Assembly: GCF_963259705.1 (NCBI RefSeq)
Contig: NC_081849.1
Span: 51,246,093 to 51,310,092 of the forward strand
Source of the DNA: Myotis daubentonii
Lineage: Eukaryota > Chordata > Mammalia > Chiroptera > Vespertilionidae
Reading direction: 5' to 3'
Length of the DNA: 64,000 nucleotides
The position numbers and the translations under genes are program-made. Below are positions 11,134-23,032 of the stretch, piece after piece; the stretch's first letter is position 1; each line of letters opens with the position of its first letter. The notes under the pieces are model-generated. The model was not told the DNA's origin. It made no database searches and was given only the letters and a program-made list of their open reading frames with translations.

Positions 11134-13160
11134 CAGCATGCCCAGGGCTTTTTTTCTTAGGCATGTGTCTCTGCTCTCTTTCTCCTCATCTCCAAGGGTC
11201 CAACTGGCAGGTCATTTGCCCATGAGATGCTTATGTGGAAAGATACGGGTTTTAGCTTTTAACAGCTTTTAATCGAGGGGACAAATGCCAGCCTTTGGGT
11301 ATGACTCATGCCTAAGATATGCAGAGGGGGCCCAGAGGCATGCAGGCCTCCTTCTCAGCTGTTTTTTAAACAATGATGAGGAGTCCCTCTTCAGAAGCAA
11401 CAGCTGAGGAGTAGTGCTGACTCAGTTTCTGTTTCTGAGGCTCCAGATACAAGGGCATGGCCCAGCCCTGGATGCTGGCATTTTCAGCCTTACCTCCTTT
11501 TGTCCCTCTCCCTAAGGGCCAGCTCCCACTTGATGCTAAAAGCAAAGCTCCAATTTCTGGGAGAAAAAAAAAGGGGGCTTATTAAATTGAACCAGAATGG
11601 TTAAAACAATGCTGTAAAAACTAAATAAGCTTCACATAGTAAATTTGTCTTCTTTCATTAAGCCCGTTATTATAATTCTCTTTGGACACTTCTCAGAATC
11701 TTCGGACACTTCTCGGAATCCTCCACCTGAAAGTCCTGGTCCCAGGCCTGTCTCAGACAGAGCTGGGAGAAGGGTGGTCACTCACTGTTCACAACTCACA
11801 CTGTCCTCGACATGAGATTCCAAATGGATTCTGCCACAGCCCAGTTCTTACTGCCCCTCGAGGGTGTGCCAACATCATTTAAGAAGACTCCTGGCTCTTC
11901 TCCAGGGACACATTTGGACAGATGGGATTGCCTGTCTACTGGCTGGTGAAAGAGAGAGGAGATAGGACATCCATCATTGAACTTGAACTATTCTATCCAA
12001 CTTGAATAGAAGGAGAGACAAGCAAAAAGAAGCAGGCAGGCAGAGAAGCCTGACCTAGTCTTTATTGACAGGACTATGTCATAGAAGAACAAGAGAAAAC
12101 TCACAGCAAGGCTTGCAGGCATTAAGGAGAGGGTTAGCATAGCAGCAGACTCCTCTTATCTTGAACAACAGGCCCCAGCCAGCCTTGTCTGTGGAGATAG
12201 TGATGGACTGGTCTCCTTAGCAACCAAAGTGTGCTTGCTCAGCAGGGCCACCAGGCAGGCATCTGCAGAGCCTGGAAAGAGGGCTATTGCTCCTGCCTCT
12301 TCCATTAATGCTCATGCCAAGCAGATATCCATCCTCCACTCCTCCTCTTCATTCCTGTCATCCACTAGTCATACCCTTCAGGCCACTCTCCATCACTGAG
12401 CAAAATCCCCTCCACTCCAAATCCTGAGAGATTTCAACCGTTATGGAGATAGCCTGTGAGCAATTTTACTTCAGGATTCCCGAGTCTCCTTTGCTGCATG
12501 CATTTCAGTCCCTTATCCTGGATCTTAATATCCTGGAAATGTCCCAACTCAGAAATTCTAAATTCCAATGGTCTATTCTCAGATCACCTTCTATCCTTTC
12601 TGCTTTCTCTACCATCATATCCACTGTGTGAGATGTGGTAGAAAGGTTTATTTGCATGAAATTATATCCCTCTGTAACCAAAGCTCCATTTCCCTTAATC
12701 CAGTCCTGGAAAATGTGTAGCTAGGGTTTTTGTAGAGCTGGAAGCAAAACCAATGTCCAGAGTTTCCGTTCTATGGTGTAGCTGGGTTCCATTGTGTCGA
12801 GTCCACATGGCTGTGGGCTATGTGGACAAGTGCAGAGCACCAGATCCCTGCAAGGCAGGAGTCAGGTGGGAGCAGCAAGAGAGAGAGAACTTCCTTTGTC
12901 TAGGAGCTAAGTGTCTCAGATTTCACACCCTTGCAGTGGCCATACCTATTCTGGCCAATGACCTGCAGGTGTGACTGACAAGTGCCTTCCCATGTCACCC
13001 AGACCTTATAGGGCATGTGTCTTAATTGTACCTTCCCTTTGCTCCTTTCCAGTAATTAATTAATAACCAGGTTATTTCAACAGTGTCAATGTTATTTCAC
13101 AGTATGTGGGGTATTATTAACATAACATTTTAGTATTTTCTCAGAAAAAGTGTTACTTTC
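11134..13160. other. No recognisable gene or repeat
   Basis: Unique-looking intergenic DNA. Open frames are short and without recognisable domains. A local duplication of ggacacttctcagaatc/ggacacttctcggaatc occurs at about 11685-11720. Confidence 0.45.
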
Positions 13161-13177
13161 CCTTAATTGTGATTTTA

Positions 13178-13393
13178 TTTTTAAAAAAATATATTTTTGT
13201 TGATTTCAGGGAGGAAGGGAGAGGAAAGAAATAAAAACATCAATGATGATAGAGAATCACTGATTGGCTGCCTCCTGCATGGCCCCCACCAGGTACTGAG
13301 CCTGAAACCTGGGCATGTGCTCCGACCGGAAATCAAACTGTGACCTCTGGGCTCATAGATCGACATTCAACCACTGAGCCATGCTGGTTGGGC
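13178..13393 (-). mobile_element. Ves-type SINE with perfect target duplication
   Basis: A minus-strand SINE (head gcccaaccagcatggctcag) flanked by an exact 14-bp duplication, taattgtgatttta, at 13164-13177 and 13394-13407. Confidence 0.92.
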
Positions 13394-13411
13394 TAATTGT
13401 GATTTTAGAAA

Positions 13412-13950
13412 GCATTTTTTTTCATGCCAAAGTAAAACTTTATTTCATCCAGCAATAAAAACTAGAAAAATGTAATAGAAGTCAATGAACAAAACGTTTG
13501 TGGAGTAAATACATCATTAAGTGAAACATAGTGAGAACACATCTCTTCTAGTAAGTGTAAGATTTACTGAGAGAATTTACTACCATTCAGAATAGAAAAA
13601 TTAGTTTCTGGATCTTAAAATCTTGTTATGTGAAATTATAGTTAACAGTAAAACAACAAAAGTTTCTCTCAAGCAAACGTAGAGCACAACGACTTCAGCT
13701 TTCTGGAGGGACCTGGGATGCCCTATCATGTGTTTGATTTTGTGGCATACTTTTAGAAATTCTATGAGCCATGTCCCTGAAGAGAAGTTGTGGGAGGTGA
13801 GGCAGGATGGCAATTTTGAATTAACATCCATTTTATTTTCATCCATGGTTAAGTGCCTGGGGGTCTCTATAATTAAGACTTGCGAATAAATCATTGAGTT
13901 AAAGTTCTCTTTTTTAACCAATAGGTGTCAGTATTGCTTTGGGATGAACA
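13412..13950 (-). pseudogene. Possible fragment of a processed retrocopy (3' end only)
   Basis: On the minus strand the segment ends with gaaataaagttttactttgg and then about eight A residues at the point expected for a polyadenylated transcript. The region upstream has a 106-codon open frame (13921 to 13601) with no domain I recognise. This looks like the 3' end of an inserted mRNA, but I cannot name a parent gene, and a chance AATAAA next to an A run is possible. Confidence 0.25.
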
Positions 13951-13970
13951 ATAACAATGACACCTTAGAG

Positions 13971-14584
13971 CAGTGGTTCTCAACCTTCCTAATGCCAGGA
14001 CCCTTTAACCCCTCGAGTGCCGGGGAGCGCGATCTCCCTCCTCCTGTCTTTCGCCAAAAGTGCCGGAAGCGCTATCAAAGCTTCAAAATGGCGTCCAGTT
14101 CTAAGTCTGCTTTTATTAGTGATGGTGATATTGCTAAATATGTCAATGTAGTAAAGATTTCCTTAAGTTTTTGATTATGTAACTTCATTTACTTTGCGAT
14201 TCATAATTTTTTTTCCTAAACTGCTGTAAAATCAGCAAAAATGCCTTGGCAATTTTAGCATGGTTCCTAGGATACTGGTTGGCACTCAAAGGGATAATAC
14301 AGTTCCTCATGTTGTGGTGACCCCCAACCATAAAATTATTTTTGTTGCTACTTCAAAACTGTAATTTTGCTACTGTTATGAATCATAATGTAAATATCTG
14401 ATATGCAGGGTGTATTTTCATTGTTACAAATTGAACATAATTAAAGCATAGTGATTAATCACAAAAACAATATATAATTATGTATGTGTTTTCTGATGGT
14501 CTTAGGCGACCCCTGTGAAAGGGTCGTTCGACCCCCAAAGGGTCGTGACCCACAGGTTGGTGACCCACAGGTTGAGAACCGCTG
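13971..14584. mobile_element. SPIN-type hAT element with perfect 8-bp duplication
   Basis: The ends are cagtggttctcaaccttcct and gttgagaaccgctg, typical of SPIN (SPace INvaders) elements. The 8-bp duplication ccttagag is exact (13963-13970, 14585-14592). The interior shows SPIN motifs such as gggtcgttcgaccccc and caaccataaaattattttt. A separate 285-bp element is inserted inside it at 14009-14293. SPIN entered several vertebrate lineages by horizontal transfer. Confidence 0.9.
14009..14293 (+). mobile_element. piggyBac-like deletion derivative nested in SPIN
   Basis: A 285-bp segment interrupts the SPIN element. It is flanked by TTAA (14005-14008) on the left and ATAA, a mutated TTAA, on the right (14294-14297). 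Its ends are imperfect inverted repeats, CCCCTCGAGTGCC against CCCTTTGAGTGCC. An ATG at 14088 opens a 28-codon frame (Met-Ala-Ser-Ser-Ser-Lys..., then acidic) to 14174, which looks like the start of a transposase left after internal deletion. The TTAA target supports piggyBac. Confidence 0.7.
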
Positions 14585-14942
14585 CCTTAGAGTTTGTCAA
14601 GTTTTAAATGTCTAGATCTGTTTTTAACTTTATTTCATTTTTAAACTGTAGGCCTCAAAGTGCCCAATACAAATAGCAATGGAATAAACAAGGCACGAAG
14701 ATGGCACTGAAGAAAATTGAAGAGTGCTCATCAATATCACACCTTAATTCAGAGCCTTGCCTTAGGAAGAAATGAACATTGCTTTCTCTCCCTCCAGCAA
14801 GGATTCTTTCCCACCAAATAAACCCAGAGTGATGATTAAGGCATAAAAATACACCCTATGTTGCAAGGTGTATATTTGCTTCTCTGAGAAGCTCCAGATT
14901 GGGTTACATCCAATTCACTAATTGCAATGATTATGATTTAGA

Positions 14943-15161
14943 TACAACGTGGGCAAACTATGGCCCGCGGGCCGGATCCGGCCTGTTTGAAATGAATAAA
15001 ACTTAAAAAAAAAAAAAAAAAAGACCGTACCCTTTTATGTAATGATGTTTACTTTGAATTTATATTAGTTCACACAAACACTCCATCCATGCTTTTGTTC
15101 CGGCCCTCCGGTCCAGTTTAAGAACCCATTGTGGACCTCGAGTCAAAAAGTTTGCCCACCC
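14943..15161. mobile_element. Non-autonomous hAT (gtgggcaaact family), copy 1
   Basis: Bounded by an exact 8-bp duplication gatttaga (14935-14942, 15162-15169). The ends gtgggcaaactatggccc and aaaaagtttgcccac are inverted repeats. The interior has the block gccggatccggcc and an A tract. The same family in opposite orientation is at 31445-31659. Confidence 0.9.
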
Positions 15162-15269
15162 GATTTAGAAGATATTTGGTCTTTATCTACAGTTTCTGGC
15201 TTACAGCTCCCAAAACCCTTGGAATTTCCTACGTGACCAGAGTGCTAAAGGTGTCTTTTGTTTTGTTAA

Positions 15270-15930
15270 GCGATTTTTTTTTTTTTTTACCCCACCCAAG
15301 GGTTGTCAAGAGAACCATACAAGTGATTACAGGTTTGAAATTTTCAGGTCCAGCCCACACCCCTACTGAAGATTGAGTTCCATTGCCAATGGCCACTTAT
15401 TACATATTCACTATGATTTATGGAATATTGACTATGTAATGACTATGTCCTCTTCATAAAAACCTAGAGGACAGCTCACTGGCCCTTACTTCCATGTGAG
15501 GAAACCGAACGCTCCCAAGTGCCACCATGCTGGGCCCCAAGCTCCATGAGGACAGAGCTCTTCTGTTCGGGACTTCATCCTATGTATCTCTTCATTTGGC
15601 TGTTTAATATTCTTTGTAATAAATCAGTAAACTGGTAAGCAATACTTCTGTGAGCCATTTTAGCAAATGAAGCAAACCCAAGAAGCTATTTGTGGGAAGC
15701 TCTGAATATAGCCAGTTGGTCAGAAGTACAGATAACAACCTGAACTTGCGATTGGCATTCTGAGTTGGAGGAGGTTGTTGAAACCTCCAATCTATAGCTG
15801 GTTGGTCAGAAACACAGGTAAGTGCCTGGACTTGCTACTGGAGTCTGAAGTTTGGTGAGTGGATCGGGGGGAGGTGGGCACAGGAGGTAGTCTTATAGGA
15901 CTGAACACTTAACCCACCCCATATGCAAGC
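15270..15930 (+). mobile_element. Old ERV-type LTR with internal duplication
   Basis: Shows an LTR-like order: cttcataaaaacctagagg (TATA-like), AATAAA at about 15618, then tgtgagccatttt and agccagttggtcagaagtac. The last block occurs twice, about 75 bp apart (near 15710 and 15790), ending with aggtagtcttataggactga. Both copies are diverged. Class and family were not determined. Confidence 0.5.
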
Positions 15931-15937
15931 ACCACTA

Positions 15938-16154
15938 TGGTTTTTAAAAAATATATTTTTATTGATTTCAGAGAGGAAGGGACAGGGAGAGATAGAAACA
16001 TCAACGATGAGAGAGAATCATTAATCAGGTGCCTCCTGCACATCCCCTCCTGGGGATTGAGCCCAAACCCAGGCATGTGCCACGGCTGGGAATCGAACCG
16101 TGACCTCCTGGTTCATAGGTTGATGCTCAACTACTGAGCCACACTGGCCGGGCT
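15938..16154 (-). mobile_element. Ves-type SINE
   Basis: A well-preserved minus-strand SINE with head agcccggccagtgtggctca and B-box-like ggttcgattcc. The A-rich tail is at the left end (tttttaaaaaatatattt). Confidence 0.88.
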
Positions 16155-16658
16155 CTCTGCCCCACCCACTATTTTATCTGCTGTGTCAAAGTCTAGATCT
16201 AGAACATGCCTGGGGCTCTGCCAGTCAGCTTCATGGTGTGTTCTTGCCATGGCTTCCTCTGCTCTGCTTCATTAATCAACACTCATTAATCTGTTTTGCA
16301 TTTTGCAGAAATTTGTTGAAATCTCTTATGAACCAAAGACCCTTCCCAATACTTTCACTGTGTTAATTTAGTTTTCATCCTTTATGTATTTTTTCTTAAG
16401 CATGTCCTCAATCAGCCATCCTGAACCAGAATTCTTCAGACAATTTAACATTAATTTTAATCTGCAATTCATTACTCAAGTAAACAAACATCCTTTCCTA
16501 CTTTTTTTTGTTGCATGCAGTGAGTCCTTCAGCTTTTCAACACTCCATATTCTCTAAAGCTTTCTCAGATCACTATAGATTACACTGAATTCTCAGGCCT
16601 CAGTATTTTTTGTCATACTATTTATTTGGTCACTTTGTCAAGCTATATTATTGAATTA
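16155..16658. other. No recognisable feature
   Basis: About 500 bp of AT-rich DNA between a SINE and a Helitron, with no conserved open frame or repeat I can name. Confidence 0.4.
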
Positions 16659-17026
16659 CTAGAGGCCTGTTGCACGAAAAGATTCATACAATAGGCCTTC
16701 CCTTCCCTTGGCTGCTGGCACCAGTTTGCCTCTGGCACCCAGGACTCAGGCCTTCGCTCTGGCCGGGCTCCGGCTGGAACTGGCCCCGGAGCTGTCTGGC
16801 TTCGCTCTGCCGGCTCTGGGGCCACCCAGCTTTGTTGCTCTGGCCCTGGGGCCTCTGGCTTCGCTGCTCCGGCCCCCGGGCCATCCGGCTTCACTCCACC
16901 ACTTGGAGCCTATGTATGCAAATTAACCGTCATCTTTGTTAGGTTAATTTGCATACTCTCCTGATTGGCTGGTTAGTGTAGCAAAGTTACAATCAATTTA
17001 CATGTTTGTCTATTATTAGGTAAGAT
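16659..17026 (-). mobile_element. Non-autonomous Helitron, divergent subfamily
   Basis: On the minus strand it starts TCTTACCTAATAATAGACAA and ends in CTAG at 16659-16662. The 5' end and the atgcaaattaacc box match the copies at 57727 and 62724, defining a subfamily distinct from the TCCTATATAATAAAAGG type. The interior holds a degenerate repeat of a gctctggc/ggcttcgctc theme (about 16730-16890), so the long open frames there are repeat artefacts. The usual 3' hairpin is degraded. Confidence 0.8.
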
Positions 17027-17059
17027 TTCATGTGCATTATCCTCTATCGCTTCACTTTA

Positions 17060-17610
17060 TAGATTTGGGCTTGCTAAGGCCAAACCCAATTTACTGCCTT
17101 TTTATGCTTTTTCTAAAGTAAGACTATGCCCAGAAGAACAAGGAAGCCCAACAAATCAGCTAGGTATCTGCCCCACATGGCAGCCAATCCTCTGGTTGAT
17201 CACAGACCTTTAATTGGTGTGGCTTGACTAGAACAGTTGATCTGGACTAATCAGATTCCCTCCATTGTGAATTCAAACTATAAAACACAAAGATTGTGAC
17301 CAGTCATTGGAATGGCAAAGTCCTGTGAGCTCAGTGGCTGAGGCAGCCATTTGCAAGATGGTAAGTAAGCAAATGGAACTGATCTTCAGAGAGATGAAAA
17401 TGGTATATACATGGAAAAGAAGCTGAGATTAAGTGAGAAAGAGAGGGAGGATCTATCTTGGTTCTAAACAGCTTTCCAGTTTGTGTAAGGTCCAAATGCA
17501 CAGAATTCTGTGAAATATATGTAACAATTAAAGGACTCTTCTTTTGTAATGACCAAGCTAGTTTGAGTGGGTATCTATATCTTGCAACAAACACAATAAA
17601 AATCCTTAGC
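17060..17610 (+). repeat. Probable old LTR-like repeat, family unresolved
   Basis: A block running from ggcagccaatcctctggttg to gctagtttgagtgggtatct and cttgcaacaaacacaataaa resembles the promoter-to-polyadenylation order of an ancient mammalian LTR. It is diverged; the call is tentative. Confidence 0.35.
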
Positions 17611-17639
17611 TTTTGTATTTTCATTCCTGGTGTTTTGTT

Positions 17640-20600
17640 TTTTTAATAGAAAGAATTCTTTATTAGCAAGGCTGTGTATAAAAATTAACATCTATATCAA
17701 TGAGTACACAAATTAAAATATTAGCGAATTGGGGGGTTGCTCTTTTTAAAAGTCCTCTGACAGAATGTAGAGTCCTCCTCATAATCCTGACTGTTTTTAG
17801 TCATTTTAATCTAATCCAACCACTAGAGTAAAAATGTATTCTGAGGAAATTAACTTTTGTTGTTTCAAGAGTCAAGAATTAGGCATGAATTTTCCATTGT
17901 AAGTTCTCCTACTGGAGTTCCTGCCAACAACTGGTTAAGAAAACCCAATGTCCCTCTGCTTCCTTCATTTGTCCTTTTTCTTTTTCTCCAGAAACAATAG
18001 GAGAAATACCCAATGCTTTCAATGTGTTTTCCTATTTGCTTGTGTGAAACTGTCTTAGTGTAGGTCTAATTTCTATATACATCTTGACCTGTGAAGCTAG
18101 TTTCTTCTTGTTTTTATATCAAATATATCATGGGTTTTGGAAAGAATGTATAGACTTACAAGATTATCCAAACAAAATAAAATTATTTAAACACACTTAA
18201 ATCCTAATTTTGAAGGAGTTATAAAATATTTTTATAATAGTCCCCCAAAATGAGTTCCCAAATGCAGAAACTATGTCTTTTAATTCCTTTCTACATTCCC
18301 TTCAAAAAGAAAAGAAAAAAAAAATAGATTCAGAGCCATGTAACCTTCAACTGCCCAATAAATGCAGTTGAATTGAATTATTTTAATTACTAGAAGAAAA
18401 TTTTGTTCAATGTTTGAGCCAAGTTTCAAAATACAAAAGTGTTGAAAGCAAAGTTAGAAAATGACATTAAAATGTTTGAGTTGCAAAAGTCAGCAATTAA
18501 GAGCAATTTTCTAAAACAAGCACTGCCCATCTCCTGTGAACAAGCAGTTTACTTTGGCAACTGCAGACGCTTGTCCTGGGTGGATTCCTCATGATCCCAG
18601 ACCATTGCTGTTCTCTTCCAGACCAGTGAGAGATTTCTTTCCGATTCAACTAACTAACTGCAAAAGCTACAACAAATGTTTCAGATAATCTTCAAACAAT
18701 GATTTTTCTACTTTAACATGATTTATGTTAATAAAAGAAAATTCTGAAAGAATGACAAAGTTGGAAAAATAAATGATCCAGAGTTCCATCTAAACATGTT
18801 CACTCTTAATATATTCTTCTAGCTACTTTCTTTTCAGATACCAAAAAATGTATTAGTTGCTTTTTGCATTGGATAGAAAGCTAATGTGCATAAAATGCTG
18901 AGTATGATCTAAACTTTAATGTACCATATATCCATGAATTCTCCCACACTTACTTCTGCCCGCTAGGTCAAAGTTGCCCTGCTGAAGGCAACACTTTGGC
19001 CCCACAGTGTTCATGTACATGTGTATGGAGGAAGGAGGGGAAAACATTTGAAAATGCTTCTCAAACTTGACTCTGCATTAGAATCTTGTTAAAATGTAGA
19101 GTAGGCATTTTAAACAAGCCCCCGGGTGATGCAGAAGTCATTACTTCCATGAACCCACTTAGTAGCAAGATCCTAACATAACCTGGAACATAAGAGAATT
19201 GATGGAAGACATTTTTGCCTTCACACATCTATCCACCAGTAAGCCATTGCCACATCCCCGACCCATTTCTGGGAACACAAGGGACTATTCTCCGAAAGAT
19301 GCCTACAAGCTGAGGGTGGAGTAAGGACTTATTACAAAATACAAGTGAAAATATTGAGCAACATTAGTGCGCCTCTCCTCTGCTCAGGAAGCCTTGCCGA
19401 GTTCACAAAGTATCTTCATCTCTTCTCCTTTGGTAGTAATGTCTATGATATCTGGGCACAAGGTTTCCTAGAATAATGACATTTCCCAGCCTCCCCTGCA
19501 GCAGAATGTGGCCATGTTACCAACTTTCAGTCAATGGGGATCTAAGCAGAAGTACGTGTAAGCCATGCTTTGAGAATGGCAATTTAATTAAGATATTTTA
19601 TTTATCCTAGTTAGGATAAGCTGCGATCCAGGTGTGGTCAGCTAAAATTTTATTTGAAAGGGCATACTCCAGAGGTTGTTGCTGAAGTTTCAGTAAAATA
19701 CCTCCCCCCATCCTAAAAGTGACTACTGTAAATATTTCTGTCATCAATTCCTGATCAACACCAGACTCTGCTAATGTTCTCAGTAAATTTCAGAAATATT
19801 TGATTTTTTTAGGGTAAAATTAGCAGCTTACTAACTAGTACAACAAATGCTAGAATGGAGCTCGCATTGGTTAACTTAAAGATATTTAAGAGATAAGGTT
19901 GGCAAAAATCTTTTAGAGAGTCTCCCCACCCTTGCACAACTAAAGTAAAAGAATTCAGTGAGGCCTGCAGCCTAAACCTTTAGGAATGATGCCTGAGACT
20001 TGATCTCTAAATAGTCCTGGGTCAAGCCTTTGGGTTTAGGCTGACTCATATAATAGATAACAGATTCCTGCTCCTGGAATGTTGTCATACCTACCAAGAC
20101 TGGAATTGAGATTTCAATGAATTGAACAAACAGAAAACAGAACTATTCTTATGCTTGCTTATAAATCAATGTTTTGTTAAAAAATGTTTGCTTTTAAAAT
20201 AGAGACAGACTCATAGGTAGAGAGCAGGCTGACAGCTCTGGGGAGGGGGCTGGAGGTGAATGGATTGAGCCAAAAAAGAGAAAAAGAGAGACATAACTCA
20301 TGGACACAGACCACAGTGTGACGATTATGGAGGTGGGTGGAGGTGGAAGAGGTAGAGGGAGGATAAATGGTGATGGGGAAAAAAAGAAAAAGAAATACTA
20401 AATAAATGTCTGCTTTTGTGGTAGAATTTGTTCTGAGACTTGCTTTTCACGTCACCTGGTAGGAAAGTTGGGGAGGCACCTCTAATCTACTGTTCTTTAC
20501 CAAAAATCCCCGAGGAATTGTGTGAGACCCAATTGGTTTGTGCCGGTTCACAGCCCAGAGCGAGAGGGATAGGAAGAGCTGGATTCCCTGCAGTCCATGG

Positions 20601-21490
20601 AGCTGCCACAGAGCACCTGCCCTCTCTCCTCCAGACGTGATTTTATGTCAGACAGAACTACATTTCCAAGTTGTGTCAGGTGCTTTCCTCTCACTTCTGC
20701 TGGTCACAGCAGAACTTATCCTGATGGGCCTACTGTGTGGCCCAGTCACCATCCCAGGGAAACCGGTCCCATAGACAGCTTTCCTGATTGAACCCTCTCC
20801 TCGTGCTTGCTCTCTTCTGTATTTAAAACTCTCCCTCCACCCCCCAACCGCCCTCTACTTTCAGATCCTTGGTACTCTCCTCCAAGCCCTTCTGAGAGAA
20901 ATCAGATATATTTACCTCTCAGAGAAGGAACCTCTACCTTGCTGCCTTGGTTAGGACTTTACTTTTTCAAGGAAAAGTGTTTTTAATCTTAACTATTTCC
21001 AATGACAGATATACCACAAGTCAGGCATTTTGCCCTTAAACTCCACATCCTAACATACATGATTTTAAAAATAAAAATGATCAATTGTGCAGATTCAAAT
21101 ATAACCCAAAGCTCATACAAATGGTATGAGACCGCTCTCCATTTTCAGTTATTTTCTTTCTCTTACCCTTTGCATTAATTTCACAGATTTTTTTAAAGCA
21201 GTTTTTCAAGAATACAAATGCTCAAGACTACATAATAATCAAGATTTTATAACATGGCTTTGCCATTAGCATGCCTTTTAGGTCTATTACTATCCTTTGC
21301 CATTTCTTCATGCTTCCCTTCCCACTTCAACAAAATAGGAAAAATAACTAAACAAATGGCTTCACATGTCTTAAGACCTCTCTAAATTTTTGCACAGCAC
21401 AGTACCATAATTTGGATTCTCTGGATATTTCCTCTTCATGCAAAGTCCAGCCCACAATGAAATCAGTAGAGTAGGATAATTTGGTGTAGG
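17640..21490. other. Long stretch without recognisable gene
   Basis: Mostly AT-rich unique-looking DNA. A short block at about 19450-19560 (tgacatttcccagcctccc ... gtggccatgttaccaac) looks like an old interspersed repeat of uncertain family. Open frames near 20440-20790 are up to 78 codons and have no recognisable domain. Confidence 0.45.
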
Positions 21491-21494
21491 TTCT

Positions 21495-21965
21495 AAAGTC
21501 AGTCTGAGTTCAAATTCTGGCACTAACTATGTACCCTTAGGCAAATAACTTCACCAATCTGTGCCGTTTTCTCATGAACAATGGGAATTATAATGCCTAC
21601 CTCACAATGTTGTTGTAAGTATTAAGCAAGATAATAAATTTAAAGATTTTTATTTTATTTGAGAGAGAGAGAGAGGGAGAGATAGAGTGAAACATTGATG
21701 TGAGAGCATAACATCTATCGGCTGCCTCCTGCACGCCCCCTACCAGGTATTGAGCCTGCAACCCGGGCATGTGCCCTGTCACCCTGAGGCTCTGGCCAGG
21801 AATCAAACTGGCAACTTTTATGCCCAGGACTATGCCCAACCAATTGAGCCACACCAGTCAGAGTGATAATAAATTTAAAGAGCTAAGTATAGTGCTTGGC
21901 ATGTAGCACAATTATTAATAGCATCCATTTACTCAACAAATAATTATTCAATGCTTGCTATACTA
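21495..21965 (+). repeat. MIR split by a bat SINE
   Basis: The MIR order is gagttcaaattctggcacta, cttaggcaaataacttcacc, ctacctcacaatgttgttgt, then (after the insert) tatagtgcttggcatgtagc. The break is filled by a minus-strand SINE at 21646-21864. Confidence 0.75.
21646..21864 (-). mobile_element. Ves-type SINE inserted into a MIR
   Basis: A minus-strand SINE flanked by an exact 16-bp duplication, gataataaatttaaag, at 21630-21645 and 21865-21880. The tail side contains a (GA)n run. There is an extra ctgaggctctggccagg block before the B-box region, unlike the other copies. Confidence 0.92.
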
Positions 21966-22090
21966 AGCAAAGTACTGTTTAACATTGTAGCAAATTGAAA
22001 ACAGAGACAGACTGGTTCCTACCCTTAAAAGAAATTTGCAGTCCAGTGGGAGAGATAAAACATGCAAAGTAGATAGCTGTAATGGAAATG
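21920..22090 (-). repeat. L2 3' end, antisense
   Basis: The layout ttactcaacaaataattatt ... tactaagcaaagtactg ... gactggttcctacccttaaa ... gtccagtgggagagataaa follows the antisense L2 3' end. Confidence 0.6.
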
Positions 22091-22164
22091 GATATATGTT
22101 AAGAAATTCAGATACATTATTTATTACAATATGTTCAAGAACAACAATTTCTTTGTTATTCCTA

Positions 22165-22700
22165 CTATTGGGTCTAATTCCCTCCGCCTGGAATCTAGTT
22201 GGCTTTAGTAACTTGCTTAACTGACAATGTGACAGCAGTGATGTCCTAGGACTTCTCCTGGGTCTCTTAGAATGTCTGCTTGGAGGGAAGCCATCCAGCC
22301 TGTAAGAATCCAAGGGTGGCTCACCATGGCTAGACTGTACAAAAAGTATGGCTTTCGCTGAACATCTGTTTTCCGTCCGGGACTCTGGAATTTGGGTATG
22401 TGGTAGGCAGAGGGTGCCTGTTTGATCGGCCTTCTATAACATAAGACTACTGTGCTGGGAGGAAGCCCAAGATATCAGTCTTGTGAATGAATCTGCTCCC
22501 AGAAACCAGACATGAGTAAAGAGACATGAGTAAAGAAGCTGTCCTGGCAGTAGCTAGACAGCCCCAGGAAATGCCAAGTGCAGAAGAACTGAGAACCCAA
22601 CTAACCTGTGGCCTCAGTTAAGTTATCCCAGCCAACTAACTACTTTATATCACTTGAGATAAGCCATTTAAACTGTCCTTGCTGGAGAACACTTATTTCA
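22165..22700 (+). repeat. Old LTR-like block interrupted by an ERV LTR fragment
   Basis: The left part (attccctccgcctggaatct ... gagggaagccatccagcctg) and the right part (tcttgtgaatgaatctgctc ... ataagccatttaaactgtcc) read like one ancient LTR-type repeat. About 22314-22460 between them is a fragment whose sequence recurs at 23163-23300. Confidence 0.4.
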
Positions 22701-22764
22701 AATGGGTTATGATACTTGGATTTCTGATGTCTCTAAGCATGCTAAAATTAAAAAAAAAAAAAAA

Positions 22765-22996
22765 AAAGTGTGTGCAGGAAAGAGCTGGCTTGGTAGGCCT
22801 GACACTGCTGTCCCTAGAAAGGTCTACTTACTTGCAAGATTAGCCCTTGCCCTTGCCAGTGTAGCTCAGTTGGTTGGGCATCGTCTGGTACACCAGGAGG
22901 TTGACGGTTCTATTCCCGGTCAAGGGCACATGCCTAAGTTGCAGGCTTGATCCCTGGTAGGAGGCATGCCGGAGACAGTCAATCCATGTTACACTC

Positions 22997-23032
<36 letters not shown>

